Notes: a model not told the origin generated them from the letters alone. 38,155 bases of DNA from Coxiellaceae bacterium (GCA_031263085.1 JAISGM010000002.1:1-38155); one strand, 5' to 3'; positions 8,745-18,129 are shown, numbered from the stretch's first letter. Translations and numbers: made by a program.

Positions 8745-8892
8745 GAGCATCTTAAATATTTAGTGAAAACATCATCGGTTGAATGATTAACAGCATCCTT
8801 TAGAAGGAACAATGGAGATACAGAGAATTACGAATTAAGCTTTGATCAATCCAATAGAGATAGCTTCGATCATTGTGGTGTATATTTTAAGT

Positions 8893-8916
8893 ATTATACT
8901 TATCGATAAGTATAAT
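8893..8916. repeat. 24-bp perfect palindrome
   Basis: ATTATACTTATC followed by its exact reverse complement GATAAGTATAAT, with no loop, centred on ATCGAT. It lies 52 bp past the rpoZ stop and well upstream of the OMP B repeats. The form suits a dimeric DNA-binding protein better than a terminator, since there is no spacer and no T-run. Confidence 0.8.
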
Positions 8917-8948
8917 CAAAATATAAAACTCAGCTTTTATCTTGCTCC

Positions 8949-8971
8949 TTAGTTAATGACCTTTTAACTAA
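8949..8971 (-). terminator. Inverted repeat at the rpoZ stop codon
   Basis: TTAGTTAA (8949-8956) and TTAACTAA (8964-8971) form an 8-bp stem with a 7-base loop that includes the rpoZ stop codon. There is no G+C core and no U-run, so it is a weak terminator at best. It may instead protect the message end. Confidence 0.3.
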
Positions 8972-9237
8972 TGTTCAGTACTGATATTTGAAGGAGTTTC
9001 TTCGATTTCTTTATCAGTTACTTTAAGCAAAACTCGATGCTCTTCATCAATACTTTTGTTAATTAATCCATTAGCTATTTCTCGTAAAGCAATAACAGTC
9101 ACTTTATCTCCTTCCAGAGGTACTAATGGTTCTTTACCTTCCTTAGATAATTGTTTTGCTCGTTTACTTGCAACTAATACTAATTCAAAGCGATTATTAA
9201 CATATTTCAAACAATCTTCCACAGTTACTCGTGCCAT
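8968..9237 (-). CDS. rpoZ: RNA polymerase omega subunit
   Basis: Small subunit that helps assemble the beta' subunit into RNA polymerase and takes part in ppGpp response in proteobacteria. [20 protein letters not shown] followed by [10 protein letters not shown] is the conserved core. [14 protein letters not shown] is the second helix. The start at 9237 is preferred over an upstream ATG at 9273 because it gives the universal MARVTVEDC start and has GAGGTTATC in front. At 89 residues it is normal. The usual neighbours gmk and spoT are absent; it stands alone, divergent from radA. A TATAAT (9268-9263 on the minus strand) could be its -10, without a clear -35. Confidence 0.95.
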   Translation of the reverse strand: MARVTVEDCLKYVNNRFELVLVASKRAKQLSKEGKEPLVPLEGDKVTVIALREIANGLINKSIDEEHRVLLKVTDKEIEETPSNISTEH

Positions 9238-9467
9238 GATAACCTCTACCATATTAAAATTCATTATACTCAATTTTCGGCGTAATAATTCTTACTACGA
9301 AGCTAATAATTTTTACTATAAGAAAAAATTCAGTTTAGACATCATCCAACTTACCATTTATTGTAATATAGTCAAATTCTTTGTGGTAGCTATATTTAGT
9401 GATAAATGTTTTATAGAAGTTTTCTTGAGATTTCATTTTATCAATGACATATGCTACTATTTTTGAA

Positions 9468-10820
9468 ATGGTATCCAAAACTAAATTGATCTATATTTGT
9501 CAAAAATGTGGAACTGAATACTTAAAATGGACAGGACAATGTACTGATTGTGGTGCTTGGAATAGTATTACTGAAGAAGTCAGTATTAGAAGTAATTCAC
9601 GTTTCTCGGGATATACAGCAAATAACGAAGTAGCTTTGCTTTCTAAGGTAATTTTAGATACTACTCCTCGTTTATCAACTACAATTACAGAGCTCGATCG
9701 TGTATTAGGCGGAGGACTAGTGATTGGTTCAAGTATATTAGTTGGCGGGGATCCAGGAATAGGAAAATCAACACTGTTGCTTCAAGCGTTATGCAATCTA
9801 AGTCAAAACTATCGAGTGCTCTATATTACTGGTGAGGAATCAGCGCAACAAATTGCAATGCGAGCATGTCGTCTGGAATTACCGGTAGATAAATTATTAC
9901 TTCTTGCAGAAACTCAAATTGAAAAAATCATCACTACCGCTATTCAAGAAAATCCAGATATCATAGCCATTGATTCAATTCAAACTATGTATACCGAATC
10001 TATCCCATCTACTCCAGGTGGTGTTGGACAAATCAGAGACTGCACTGCTCAATTAGTTCGTTACGCTAAACAATCAAAAGCGGCATTATTTATTGTTGGT
10101 CATGTCACTAAAGAAGGAACTCTAGCTGGTCCTAAAATATTAGAACATATGGTTGATTGTGTATTATATTTTGAAGATGAGCGAGATAATCGTTTTCGTA
10201 TAATTCGTGCTACTAAAAATAGATTTGGAGCTATAAATGAGTTAGGAATATTTGCAATGACCGATAAAGGACTTAAGGAAATAACCAATCCCTCAGCAAT
10301 TTTTCTTGTAAATCACGATAGCGAAATCATTGGTAGTGCTATTATGGTAACTTGGGAGGGTAGTCGTCCATTATTAATTGAAGTACAAGCTTTAGTGGAT
10401 GAAAGTCATTTAACTACTTTACGTCGAGTAACTGTTGGATTTGATCCGAATAGGTTAGCGATCCTGCTCGCCGTTTTACATAGACATGGCGGAATATCAA
10501 CTTATAATCAGGATATTTTTATCAATGTTGTTGGTGGAGCTAAAATTACCGAAACTGCAATAGATCTGGCATTATTATTAGCTGTGATTTCTAGTATTCG
10601 CAATCGTTCACTAGCAAAGGATTTAGTGATATTTGGTGAAATAGGTCTAGCTGGTGAAATTAGGCCAGTACAATATGGACAAGAGAGAATAAAAGCTGCT
10701 GTAAAACACGGATTCAAAAAAATTATCCTTCCTAAAGCTAATGTTCCAAAGAAACCTATATTAGGAGCGGAGATTATAGCTGTTAAAAATTTAACCGAAG
10801 CATTACAAGCGGTTGAATAA
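9468..10820 (+). CDS. radA: DNA repair protein RadA (branch-migration ATPase)
   Basis: RecA-like ATPase that drives branch migration of recombination intermediates with RecA. It has a four-Cys zinc finger (CQKCG...CTDCG, residues 10-30), Walker A GGDPGIGKSTL near 92-102, Walker B in PDIIAIDSIQT, the RadA-specific KNRFG motif (near residue 248), and a C-terminal Lon-protease-like domain (from about 280). The start at 9468 (MVSKTKLIYICQKCG) matches RadA family N-termini. An in-frame ATG at 9444 would add eight residues. Neither has a good ribosome site. It converges with the AmpG-like gene 30 bp downstream, with no visible terminator between. Confidence 0.97.
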   Translation: MVSKTKLIYICQKCGTEYLKWTGQCTDCGAWNSITEEVSIRSNSRFSGYTANNEVALLSKVILDTTPRLSTTITELDRVLGGGLVIGSSILVGGDPGIGKSTLLLQALCNLSQNYRVLYITGEESAQQIAMRACRLELPVDKLLLLAETQIEKIITTAIQENPDIIAIDSIQTMYTESIPSTPGGVGQIRDCTAQLVRYAKQSKAALFIVGHVTKEGTLAGPKILEHMVDCVLYFEDERDNRFRIIRATKNRFGAINELGIFAMTDKGLKEITNPSAIFLVNHDSEIIGSAIMVTWEGSRPLLIEVQALVDESHLTTLRRVTVGFDPNRLAILLAVLHRHGGISTYNQDIFINVVGGAKITETAIDLALLLAVISSIRNRSLAKDLVIFGEIGLAGEIRPVQYGQERIKAAVKHGFKKIILPKANVPKKPILGAEIIAVKNLTEALQAVE

Positions 10821-10850
10821 TCATCAAAATTAATTAACTTGATAAATAAT

Positions 10851-12152
10851 CTAGCATTTCGGCCCAGTAATTTTTTCTCCAATAGCAAAACGTAATTTGT
10901 TTAATTTGATTATCGGTAAGATAAAAAGAGCACCAACTAAAGTAGCGTAAAAGAAAAATAGAGTCCAATTTGAATTTAACCAGCTAAAAATATAACCTGA
11001 ACTTATAGATAAAATAACTCTTGATATGGAATTGAAACAATATAGTATAGTATACCGAGTTGCTGAATGATTACCGTAACTTAGTGACGACAAATAAGTT
11101 ACCAAAATTATATTAGTTATACCGGTTACAAAACATTGCGCTCCTTGACTAAGGTAAAGTATACCTTCATTTTGTCCCAAATAACTAATGAATAATAGGA
11201 TCACTAATCCTAAATATTGAAAGATACCACCATATAAAATGTTTTTATAAATATTACTAACTTTAGTTGTCATTATTCCGCCTAAAAAAGCTCCCAGTGA
11301 TGTTAATATACCGCAAATAAATTTAGTATGCCCCAGATGAATCTTGGAAATCCCTAAATCCATAAAAAATAATTGACCCATAGAATGAGGGATAGCGTCA
11401 CTGATTTTAAGTAGGAAAATAAGTAGAATTACATAACGCCATTCTTTGTGTTTAGTGATTTTTATAAAGAAATTGATATCATTTTCAGAAGTATCTAATG
11501 TCTTCTCTAATCTAGAAGACACATTGGTTTCGTGGTCAGGATTTTTAGCAATTATTAATGCTATGGGACCTGTTAAAACCAATAACGATACAATAGTGTA
11601 TACTGTGTACCAGTCATATTTATAAGCTAAATAAATGCTACCGGCACCAGAAACTAGCATTCCAATCCTAAAACCAATACCGGAGAATGAGCTTCCTATA
11701 CCTAATTCCTCTTTTGTAAGACTGTCTATTCTATAACCATCAATCGCCATATCTTGAGTAGCAGCAAAAAATGATACTAAAAAAGCACAGATCAATATTA
11801 CAAACATATTTGATTGATAATTTATAAAATAAGTCATACAAATCATGGCAATAAATAAAAAAAATTGCGCGATTAATATCCATGATCTCCTTTGTCCTAA
11901 TTTACCAGTTAACCAGGGTATTTTAAATTGATCAATAAATGGAGCCCATAAAAATTTTAAACTATAAGGAATTGAAATTAAAAATATGTAACTGATTTGT
12001 TTTACATTGAAATTTAAGTCCTTAAGCCAAATTGGCATAGTGGATACTATCAACATGAATATCAATCCACTTGGGAAGCTTAAGCACATAAGCGAAAAAT
12101 TATGCTGTTTACCAATTTTCTCTAAAATAGTTTTACTAGATTTTCTGGACAT
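10851..12152 (-). CDS. ampG: AmpG-like MFS permease (muropeptide uptake)
   Basis: Major facilitator transporter of the AmpG group, which imports GlcNAc-anhydroMurNAc peptides across the inner membrane for cell-wall recycling. The diagnostic N-terminal region is present: SIPYSLKFLWAPFIDQFKIP, then LGQRRSWILIAQ. QDMAIDGYRIDSL, in the third to fourth helix region, is a further AmpG signature. About 12 hydrophobic helices fit in 433 residues, shorter than the E. coli protein with its extra C-terminal helices. Lineages with reduced genomes often carry several AmpG paralogues with other substrates, so the substrate is not certain. The ATG at 12152 has only a weak GATGG before it. No recycling enzymes are adjacent. 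Confidence 0.82.
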   Translation of the reverse strand: MSRKSSKTILEKIGKQHNFSLMCLSFPSGLIFMLIVSTMPIWLKDLNFNVKQISYIFLISIPYSLKFLWAPFIDQFKIPWLTGKLGQRRSWILIAQFFLFIAMICMTYFINYQSNMFVILICAFLVSFFAATQDMAIDGYRIDSLTKEELGIGSSFSGIGFRIGMLVSGAGSIYLAYKYDWYTVYTIVSLLVLTGPIALIIAKNPDHETNVSSRLEKTLDTSENDINFFIKITKHKEWRYVILLIFLLKISDAIPHSMGQLFFMDLGISKIHLGHTKFICGILTSLGAFLGGIMTTKVSNIYKNILYGGIFQYLGLVILLFISYLGQNEGILYLSQGAQCFVTGITNIILVTYLSSLSYGNHSATRYTILYCFNSISRVILSISSGYIFSWLNSNWTLFFFYATLVGALFILPIIKLNKLRFAIGEKITGPKC

Positions 12153-12291
12153 TCAATTAATTACCATCTAAAACAAATCATGATACACTTGATAAAATAA
12201 GGCAATATTTTTGTGATATTTAATCGCGAATTTAGTAGTATAGATACTAGTATTATAGATACTGAAATTGCTGTTTGATTGTGATGAGTAT

Positions 12292-12368
12292 GCGCCCGTA
12301 GCTCAATCGGATAGAGTATCTGGCTTCGAACCAGAGGGTAGGGAGTTCGAATCTCTCCGGGCGCGCCA
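12292..12368 (+). tRNA. tRNA-Arg (anticodon UCG)
   Basis: A 77-nt cloverleaf. Acceptor GCGCCCG pairs with CGGGCGC; D stem GCTC/GAGT; anticodon stem TCTGG/CCAGA with loop CTTCGAA (anticodon UCG, reading CGA); T stem GGGAG/CTCTC with loop TTCGAAT. Discriminator G73 and encoded CCA. A20 in the D-loop fits arginine identity. It lies 126 bp ahead of proS on the same strand with no terminator between, so cotranscription is possible. Confidence 0.96.
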
Positions 12369-12494
12369 GTTATATTCTATTAATTTTATTTGCTTGCAAT
12401 TGTAAAGAAATTTTGTTCAAGCTCTATTTAATTGGAATGGAGTTTATTTCGTGGTATTTATGGTCAGTATTTAAAATAGAAGATACTTTTAATT

Positions 12495-14204
12495 ATGCGT
12501 ACCTCAAATTTTTTACTTGCAACTTTACGCGAAAATCCTGCTGATGCTGAAATTGTTAGTCATCAATTAATGCTTAGATCCGGGATGATTAGGAAACTTT
12601 CTACTGGTATTTACACTTGGTTACCTCTTGGACTTATGGTATTGAAGAAAACAGAGAATATTATTCGCAGTGAAATGAATCGTATTGGCGCTATAGAGAT
12701 TTTGATGCCAACAATTCAGCCAGCAGAATTATGGAAAGAATCAGGACGATGGGACGATTTTGGAGACCAATTATTAAAAATTAAGGATCATAATCAACAC
12801 GATTTTTGTTTTGGCCCAACTCATGAAGAAATTGTTACCGATCTAATTAGGCGCGAGATTCGTAGCTACAAGCAGCTACCATTAATCGTTTATCAGATTC
12901 AAACTAAATTTAGAGATGAGATGCGTCCTCGTTTTGGTGTAATGCGAGGACGAGAATTTATCATGAAAGATGCTTATTCGTTTCATTTAAATGAAATATC
13001 GATGATTGAAACATATGATATTATGTATAGGGTTTATGAAAAGATTTTTTCGCGTCTTGGTTTGAAATTTTGTAGTGTGCTCGCTGATACCGGAAATATT
13101 GGAGGTAGTAAGTCGCATGAGTTTCAAGTTCTTGCTGATTCTGGAGAAGATCAAATAGTCTATAGTGATATGAGTAATTATGCAGCAAATATTGAGATGG
13201 CTACTTATTTAATTCAAACATCTACTAATATTCAAAAGCCTAACAATAAATTAGTGAAAGTCGTAACTCCAAAGGTAAAAACCATTGTTGAAGTAGCAAA
13301 ATTTTTAAAAGTTAGTATTAAACAAATTTTGAAGACTTTACTTGTTAAAGGGAAAGAAATTTCGTGCGTAGCTTTGGTGTTACGCGGTGATCATGAGCTT
13401 AATGAGATTAAAGCAAGTAAATTACCTGAGATTGCTCAACCCCTTACTTTTGTCGATCCGGAAAAATTTCGAGATATTTTGGGATGTAGCGTCGGTTTTA
13501 TTGGACCATTGGGTCTAAAATTTCCAATAATTGTTGACCATGATGCAGCTTTAGTTAACAATTTTATTTGTGGAGCAAATTCTGATGATGAGCATCTAAT
13601 TAACGTTAATTGGGGGCGAGATTTGCCGTTACCCAAAGTTGCTAATCTTCGTAAGGTAATCGATGGCGATTTAAGTCCTGATGGTAAAGGGAAATTAAAA
13701 TTCGCTCGTGGAATCGAGGTCGGACAAGTGTTTCAGCTAGGGCAAAAATATAGTAAAGCTATGCACGCTACAGTCTTAGATAATAATGGTCGTGCTATTC
13801 AAATGTTTATGGGTTGTTATGGTATCGGAGTAACACGTACCATTGCGGCCGCTATTGAGCAAAATCATGATGAGCGCGGAATTATTTGGCAAGAGGCGAT
13901 GGCTCCATTTCAAGTTGCTATTGTGCCTGTGGGATTATATAGATCTTATCTAGTACGTGAGTTTACTGATAAAATTTATCAAGAATTAATTAATCATGGT
14001 TTTGAAGTACTACTTGATGATAGAAGAGAGCGTCCAGGAGTTTTATTTGCAGATATGGATTTAATTGGAATTCCTCATAGAATTATTATCAATGAAGGTA
14101 GTTTAGATTCTGGAATGATAGAGTATAAGCATCGTGCTAATAATATTTCAGAAAATGTATGTATTGATAATTTGGTACTGTTTATCAGTAATAAAATTAA
14201 ATGA
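12495..14204 (+). CDS. proS: Prolyl-tRNA synthetase (bacterial type, with editing domain)
   Basis: Class II synthetase charging tRNA-Pro in the cytoplasm. The N-terminus (MRTSNFLLATLRENPADAE, then RKLSTGIYTWLPLG) is the bacterial ProS start. Motif 2 is at QIQTKFRDEMRPRFGVMRGREF (about 133-154). The inserted editing (INS) domain spans about 225-400, with SCVALVLRGDHELNE. Motif 3 is in CYGIGVTRTIAAAIEQ. The C-terminal anticodon-binding domain contains VLLDDRRERPGVLFADMDLIG. At 569 residues it matches the E. coli length. Upstream is tRNA-Arg; downstream suhB converges with 5 bp between stops. Confidence 0.98.
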   Translation: MRTSNFLLATLRENPADAEIVSHQLMLRSGMIRKLSTGIYTWLPLGLMVLKKTENIIRSEMNRIGAIEILMPTIQPAELWKESGRWDDFGDQLLKIKDHNQHDFCFGPTHEEIVTDLIRREIRSYKQLPLIVYQIQTKFRDEMRPRFGVMRGREFIMKDAYSFHLNEISMIETYDIMYRVYEKIFSRLGLKFCSVLADTGNIGGSKSHEFQVLADSGEDQIVYSDMSNYAANIEMATYLIQTSTNIQKPNNKLVKVVTPKVKTIVEVAKFLKVSIKQILKTLLVKGKEISCVALVLRGDHELNEIKASKLPEIAQPLTFVDPEKFRDILGCSVGFIGPLGLKFPIIVDHDAALVNNFICGANSDDEHLINVNWGRDLPLPKVANLRKVIDGDLSPDGKGKLKFARGIEVGQVFQLGQKYSKAMHATVLDNNGRAIQMFMGCYGIGVTRTIAAAIEQNHDERGIIWQEAMAPFQVAIVPVGLYRSYLVREFTDKIYQELINHGFEVLLDDRRERPGVLFADMDLIGIPHRIIINEGSLDSGMIEYKHRANNISENVCIDNLVLFISNKIK

Positions 14205-14209
14205 CAAAT

Positions 14210-14983
14210 TTAAAATCTGTTTTGTATTATTTGCAAAATAGATTTAGTGGCGCTTATGTTTCCGGCGATTATTTCTCCAGTAGTTAGATAGGAGTGATTA
14301 TTATTGAAGTCAGTAATAGTGCCTCCAGCTTCTTGAATTATTAGAATTCCTGCCGCCATATCCCATGGTGTAAGATTTAATCCAAACATACCATCAAGAC
14401 GACCACAAGCAACGTAAGCGAAATCAAGAGCAACTGAACCACCATAACGAATACAAGCTATTCGAGGAATAATTGACGTTAATATTTGTAAATAGTTTGT
14501 AGTGTTTTTGATGTCTTTGTTACCAAGATTCGAAGAAACAATCGCTTTAGGAAACTGTTTTTGTTGAGCTATTCTAATTCTACGTTCATTCAAAAAGGCT
14601 CCTGAACCGTTGGTTGCTATAAATAATTCATGACGCAGCGGATCGTAAATTACCCCGTGCTCTATTCTATTTTTGTATTGAATGCCGATAGAAATACAAA
14701 AATGTGGGTTGCCATGAATAAAATTAGTCATTCCATCTATTGGGTTAACAATCCATGTATAATTGTTGGTACTTTTATTTTCTCCAAAAATAGCATGAGT
14801 AGGGTATGATTCGTGAATAATTCTAATAATTTCTTGTTCTGCTTGTTGATTTATCACAGTAACAAAATCATTATCGCTTTTTTCTTCAACGTGAATCATA
14901 TCTAAACGATCTATAGCGTGCAAAATTATTTTGCTAGCACTACGGACTGCTTTTATAGCAATATTAATTAATGGGTGCTGCAT
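14210..14983 (-). CDS. suhB: SuhB-type inositol-monophosphatase-fold protein with degenerate active site
   Basis: In gammaproteobacteria SuhB is both an inositol monophosphatase and, independently of that activity, a Nus factor that binds NusA-AR2 in rRNA antitermination. The start MQHPLINIAIKAVRSASKII and the length (257) fit SuhB. The Asp of the third metal motif is kept (TPWDMAAG, Asp-208), as are GGSVALDFAYVACGRLDG and Glu-68. The others are altered: VT-x-x-D reads VTVIN (Asn-45), GEE reads GEN (Asn-69), and DPxDGTTNF reads NPIDGMTNF (Asn-80, Met-85). These correspond to human IMPA1 Asp-47, Glu-71, Asp-90 and Thr-95. I infer that phosphatase activity is lost or very weak and the Nus role kept. 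Its start overlaps the CDF gene by 16 bp in a sohB-CDF-suhB run. Confidence 0.93.
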   Translation of the reverse strand: MQHPLINIAIKAVRSASKIILHAIDRLDMIHVEEKSDNDFVTVINQQAEQEIIRIIHESYPTHAIFGENKSTNNYTWIVNPIDGMTNFIHGNPHFCISIGIQYKNRIEHGVIYDPLRHELFIATNGSGAFLNERRIRIAQQKQFPKAIVSSNLGNKDIKNTTNYLQILTSIIPRIACIRYGGSVALDFAYVACGRLDGMFGLNLTPWDMAAGILIIQEAGGTITDFNNNHSYLTTGEIIAGNISATKSILQIIQNRF

Positions 14984-15858
14984 ATATTTTCAGTGATTTG
15001 TTTTTGAGTTTCAATTTGAACTGTGGAATGAGTAATATTAAAGTTTTTTCTAATAACTGTACGCACATCATCAATAATTTGTTCCCAAGATGCATGTTTA
15101 TATACTACTATATGGACAGTTAATAGTACGATATTAGAGGTTATGGTCCAGATATGCAAATCATGAATATTATCTACTCCTACAATATTTTCAATTATTG
15201 ATTTTACTTGGTTGTAATCAATATGTTTGGGGGTGGTTTCCATTAGCACTAACCATAATTCTTTTAATAAACGTATGACGGCAGTTGTAATTAGAATACA
15301 AATAAACAACGAAATAATAGAATCAATAAACGTCCAATTAGTAAAATAAATTATAGTACCTGATATCAAAACCGCAATAGAACTAATAGCATCTCCTAAA
15401 ACATGTAAAAGAGCAGTATGTATATTTAAAGTCATCTCTCCTTGGCATAAAATCCAGGCAGTTATAATATTAATAATCAAACTGATGATTGCTATAATAA
15501 TCACAACTTCGCTGACAATATTAGATGGAGTATATAAGTGGTGAATAGCTTCGTTAGCGGTATTGATGGTAATCATTAGTAAGATAATACAACTTAACCA
15601 TGATACTAAAATTTCGATCCGACCAAAACCGTAAGTGTATTTTTTTGTTGCTCTTTTTTGTTTAAACCAAGAAGCGAATGCTGACAGAATCAGCGTCAAG
15701 GCGTCTATCCATGAATGTCCTGCATCACTTAATAGAGCAAGTGATCCTGATCGCTGACTAGCCAAAATTTCAACACAACCAAATAAAGCTATAAAAAGTG
15801 CTGCATACAACGCAGTATTTTTTGATAACAGGTGATAATGTTTGTGAGAACTGGTCAT
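14968..15858 (-). CDS. Cation diffusion facilitator (zinc-type metal/proton antiporter)
   Basis: Six-helix inner-membrane exporter that exchanges Zn2+ or a similar ion for protons. The intramembrane site is visible as H48-x3-D52 in SDAGHSWID (helix 2) and H152-x3-D156 in HVLGDAISS (helix 5). A His at both positions points to Zn/Cd rather than Mn or Fe. KKYTYGFGRIEIL is the conserved helix 2-3 linker. The C-terminal cytoplasmic domain (from about 210) has VDNIHDLHIWTI, the usual metal-sensing fold. The His-rich N-terminus of ZitB is reduced to a few residues (SSHKHYH). It starts 3 bases after the sohB stop and overlaps suhB, so it is coexpressed with both. The exact metal is inferred. Confidence 0.92.
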   Translation of the reverse strand: MTSSHKHYHLLSKNTALYAALFIALFGCVEILASQRSGSLALLSDAGHSWIDALTLILSAFASWFKQKRATKKYTYGFGRIEILVSWLSCIILLMITINTANEAIHHLYTPSNIVSEVVIIIAIISLIINIITAWILCQGEMTLNIHTALLHVLGDAISSIAVLISGTIIYFTNWTFIDSIISLFICILITTAVIRLLKELWLVLMETTPKHIDYNQVKSIIENIVGVDNIHDLHIWTITSNIVLLTVHIVVYKHASWEQIIDDVRTVIRKNFNITHSTVQIETQKQITENICSTH

Positions 15859-15861
15859 TAA

Positions 15862-16854
15862 TTATTGCTTTAATATTTTAGAGATATTGTTTTGAATAAA
15901 GAGACTGAAGCGTTCAGTCAAACTATTTCTAATAGTACACTTGACCTTAAAAATACGAGACTTTTTACTCCTATTCAATAAGTAATCATCACTAGTAATA
16001 ATATTATCTATTAGATTTAACTCTTTAGCTTTGGTACCATACCATATTTCTCCAGTAGCTATTTTTGATATATCAATGTTTGGTCGATTAAGCGAGACAA
16101 AATTCTTAAATAAAGTGTGAGCCTCCTCTACATCTTGTTGTGTTTTTTCTTTTCCTTCTCTGGTATTTTTAGCAAATAAAGATAAAGTACGTTTATACTT
16201 GCCAGCAACTAATTGCTCAAAATCAATCCCGTTCTTTTTTAAGAAACGATTAAAATTTGGTAATTGGGCAATTACCCCAATAGAGCCGATAATAGCAAAA
16301 GGAGCTGCAAAAATGCGATCTGCTACACAAGCCATCAGATAACCACCGCTAGCTGCTACTTTATCAATGACGACTGTTAGTGGAATTTTTCGATCTCGAA
16401 TTCGTTTTAATTGAGAAGCGGCTAAACCATAACCATGAATTATACCTCCAGAACTTTCAATCTTGATTAGTACTTCATCATCATGTGTAATTGTTGTTAA
16501 AATTGCTGTAATTTCTTTTCTGAGATTTTCTACAGCTGATGCTTTGGTGTCACCATTAAATTCTAAAACAAAAGTTCTTGATTTTAGGGAAGTATTTTTA
16601 CTCAATTTTTTTTGAGCGGCTTTAGTTTGTTGCTCTTTTTTTTGTAATTTTTTAAATTCACTTTTTATGAGTGTTTTTCGATTAAGTAATTCTTTTATTT
16701 CTTGATATTTCTTATTAAGGTTTGTTATTTCAATTCTTTCTTTATCTCTATTTTTTCCAGTAATAACGGCTATGCTACTGCAAGTAGCAATAATTGCTAT
16801 TACTATAGTTAAGCTTTGCGCTAAAAATAGTCCGTACTCTGATAGAAAATTCAT
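15862..16854 (-). CDS. sohB: Inner-membrane serine peptidase SohB (family S49)
   Basis: Signal-peptide-peptidase-like protease anchored by an N-terminal helix (about 8-32), with the catalytic domain in the periplasm. A charged, probably coiled linker (35-90) is followed by the S49 domain: IKIESSGGIIHGYGLAA, nucleophile Ser-169 in KVAASGGYLMACVAD, AIIGSIGV, and the general-base Lys in AGKYKRTLSLF (219-225). GEIWYGTKAKELNLID is the C-terminal family signature. At 330 residues it is near the E. coli length. The start is supported by GAGGAAT about 9 bases upstream. First gene of a tight sohB-CDF-suhB run on the minus strand. Confidence 0.95.
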   Translation of the reverse strand: MNFLSEYGLFLAQSLTIVIAIIATCSSIAVITGKNRDKERIEITNLNKKYQEIKELLNRKTLIKSEFKKLQKKEQQTKAAQKKLSKNTSLKSRTFVLEFNGDTKASAVENLRKEITAILTTITHDDEVLIKIESSGGIIHGYGLAASQLKRIRDRKIPLTVVIDKVAASGGYLMACVADRIFAAPFAIIGSIGVIAQLPNFNRFLKKNGIDFEQLVAGKYKRTLSLFAKNTREGKEKTQQDVEEAHTLFKNFVSLNRPNIDISKIATGEIWYGTKAKELNLIDNIITSDDYLLNRSKKSRIFKVKCTIRNSLTERFSLFIQNNISKILKQ

Positions 16855-17070
16855 TATCGTATTCCTCGTAGTATTTAACCCCTTTTCAGTTGTGTAATTT
16901 TAGCATTAATAACGACGTGAACGTTAGTATTTAATTGTTATTTGGTTATAAAATTATTACTGTAATTATTTTTTTTGCTGACAAGATTAGTTTTATCTAT
17001 ACTTTCTTTTTGATATAAATTAGATTTGCATGGGTCTAAATGTAATATCGAGTATAAACTTGTATAAATT

Positions 17071-18129
17071 ATGAATAAGATTATAACAACTTGGTTTAAA
17101 CGCTATTTATCTCACCCAGAGGCTATTACTATAGTGATTATCTGCATTTCATTTTTAATAGTTTTTAAAATCATGGAACAAATTCTAGTACCGATTATAC
17201 TAAGTATAGTTATAACATATTTATTATTCGGTTTGTTAAAGCAATTAGAACGTTGGCACTGTCCTCATCTATTAGCGTTAAGCGTAGTATTTTTATTGTT
17301 TATAAGTTTATTATTGCTGGCTCTTTTATGGTTATTACCTATGTTATGGGAGGAAACTATAGGACTTATAACTGAAATTCCTACCCTATTAAGGGAAATG
17401 AAAATCATGATCTTAGAGTTGCATAATTATTTGCCGGACTTGATCCCGATATCTCTAGTAGAGCAAGTAGTTACTAATATTATTAGTTGTTTAGCTAATT
17501 TTAGTAAAGAGATAGTAGTGTTTTCATTGGCTTCTTTATTCGGAATTGTCACAGTTATCATTTATTTAATTTTAGTGCCATTATTAGTGTTTTTTTTTCT
17601 TAAGGATGGTCAAAATATCATATCTTGGATGACTAGTTTTTTGCCGCAAAAAAGGCAAATATTGCGTGAAGTGTGTGGCGAAATGCATGAAAAAATTCAT
17701 CGTTATATTTTAGGAAAAATTATTGAGATCGTAATCATTGCTGTTAGCACTATTGCGATATTTGAATTCCTAGGTTTGCGGTATGCAGTATTATTGGGAG
17801 CACTAGTGGGGTTGTCGGTGATGATTCCTTATATCGGTATTACAATAGTTACTATACCTATAGTAATAGTTGGAATAATGCAATGGGGAATAACAGAACA
17901 TTTTTGTTATGTTATGATAGCGCATATCGTCATCAGTGTTTTAGATGCTAACTTTTTAGTGCCAATGTTATTTTCTGAAATTATGAATTTACATCCATTA
18001 GAGATCATTTTGTCGGTGTTAGTTTTTGGTAATCTGCTTGGTTTTTGGGGGGTATTTTTTGCTATTCCTTTAATGACGTTGGCAAATGTTGTAATGAAAT
18101 CTTGGCCAAAAGAAAACTCTAATGATTGA
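17071..18129 (+). CDS. perM: PerM-type AI-2E/TqsA superfamily permease
   Basis: Polytopic inner-membrane protein with about eight hydrophobic helices. The N-terminus (WFKRYLSHPEAITI) and length (352) match PerM of gammaproteobacteria. The conserved regions are LVPLLVFFFLKDGQNIISWM, HEKIHRYILGKI, LGALVGLSVMIPYIG and GNLLGFWGVFFAIPLM. The physiological substrate of PerM is unsettled; AI-2 export is shown only for the relative TqsA. The next gene, 61 bp downstream on the same strand, is a BamC-like lipoprotein. No Shine-Dalgarno is obvious before the ATG. Confidence 0.92.
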   Translation: MNKIITTWFKRYLSHPEAITIVIICISFLIVFKIMEQILVPIILSIVITYLLFGLLKQLERWHCPHLLALSVVFLLFISLLLLALLWLLPMLWEETIGLITEIPTLLREMKIMILELHNYLPDLIPISLVEQVVTNIISCLANFSKEIVVFSLASLFGIVTVIIYLILVPLLVFFFLKDGQNIISWMTSFLPQKRQILREVCGEMHEKIHRYILGKIIEIVIIAVSTIAIFEFLGLRYAVLLGALVGLSVMIPYIGITIVTIPIVIVGIMQWGITEHFCYVMIAHIVISVLDANFLVPMLFSEIMNLHPLEIILSVLVFGNLLGFWGVFFAIPLMTLANVVMKSWPKENSND

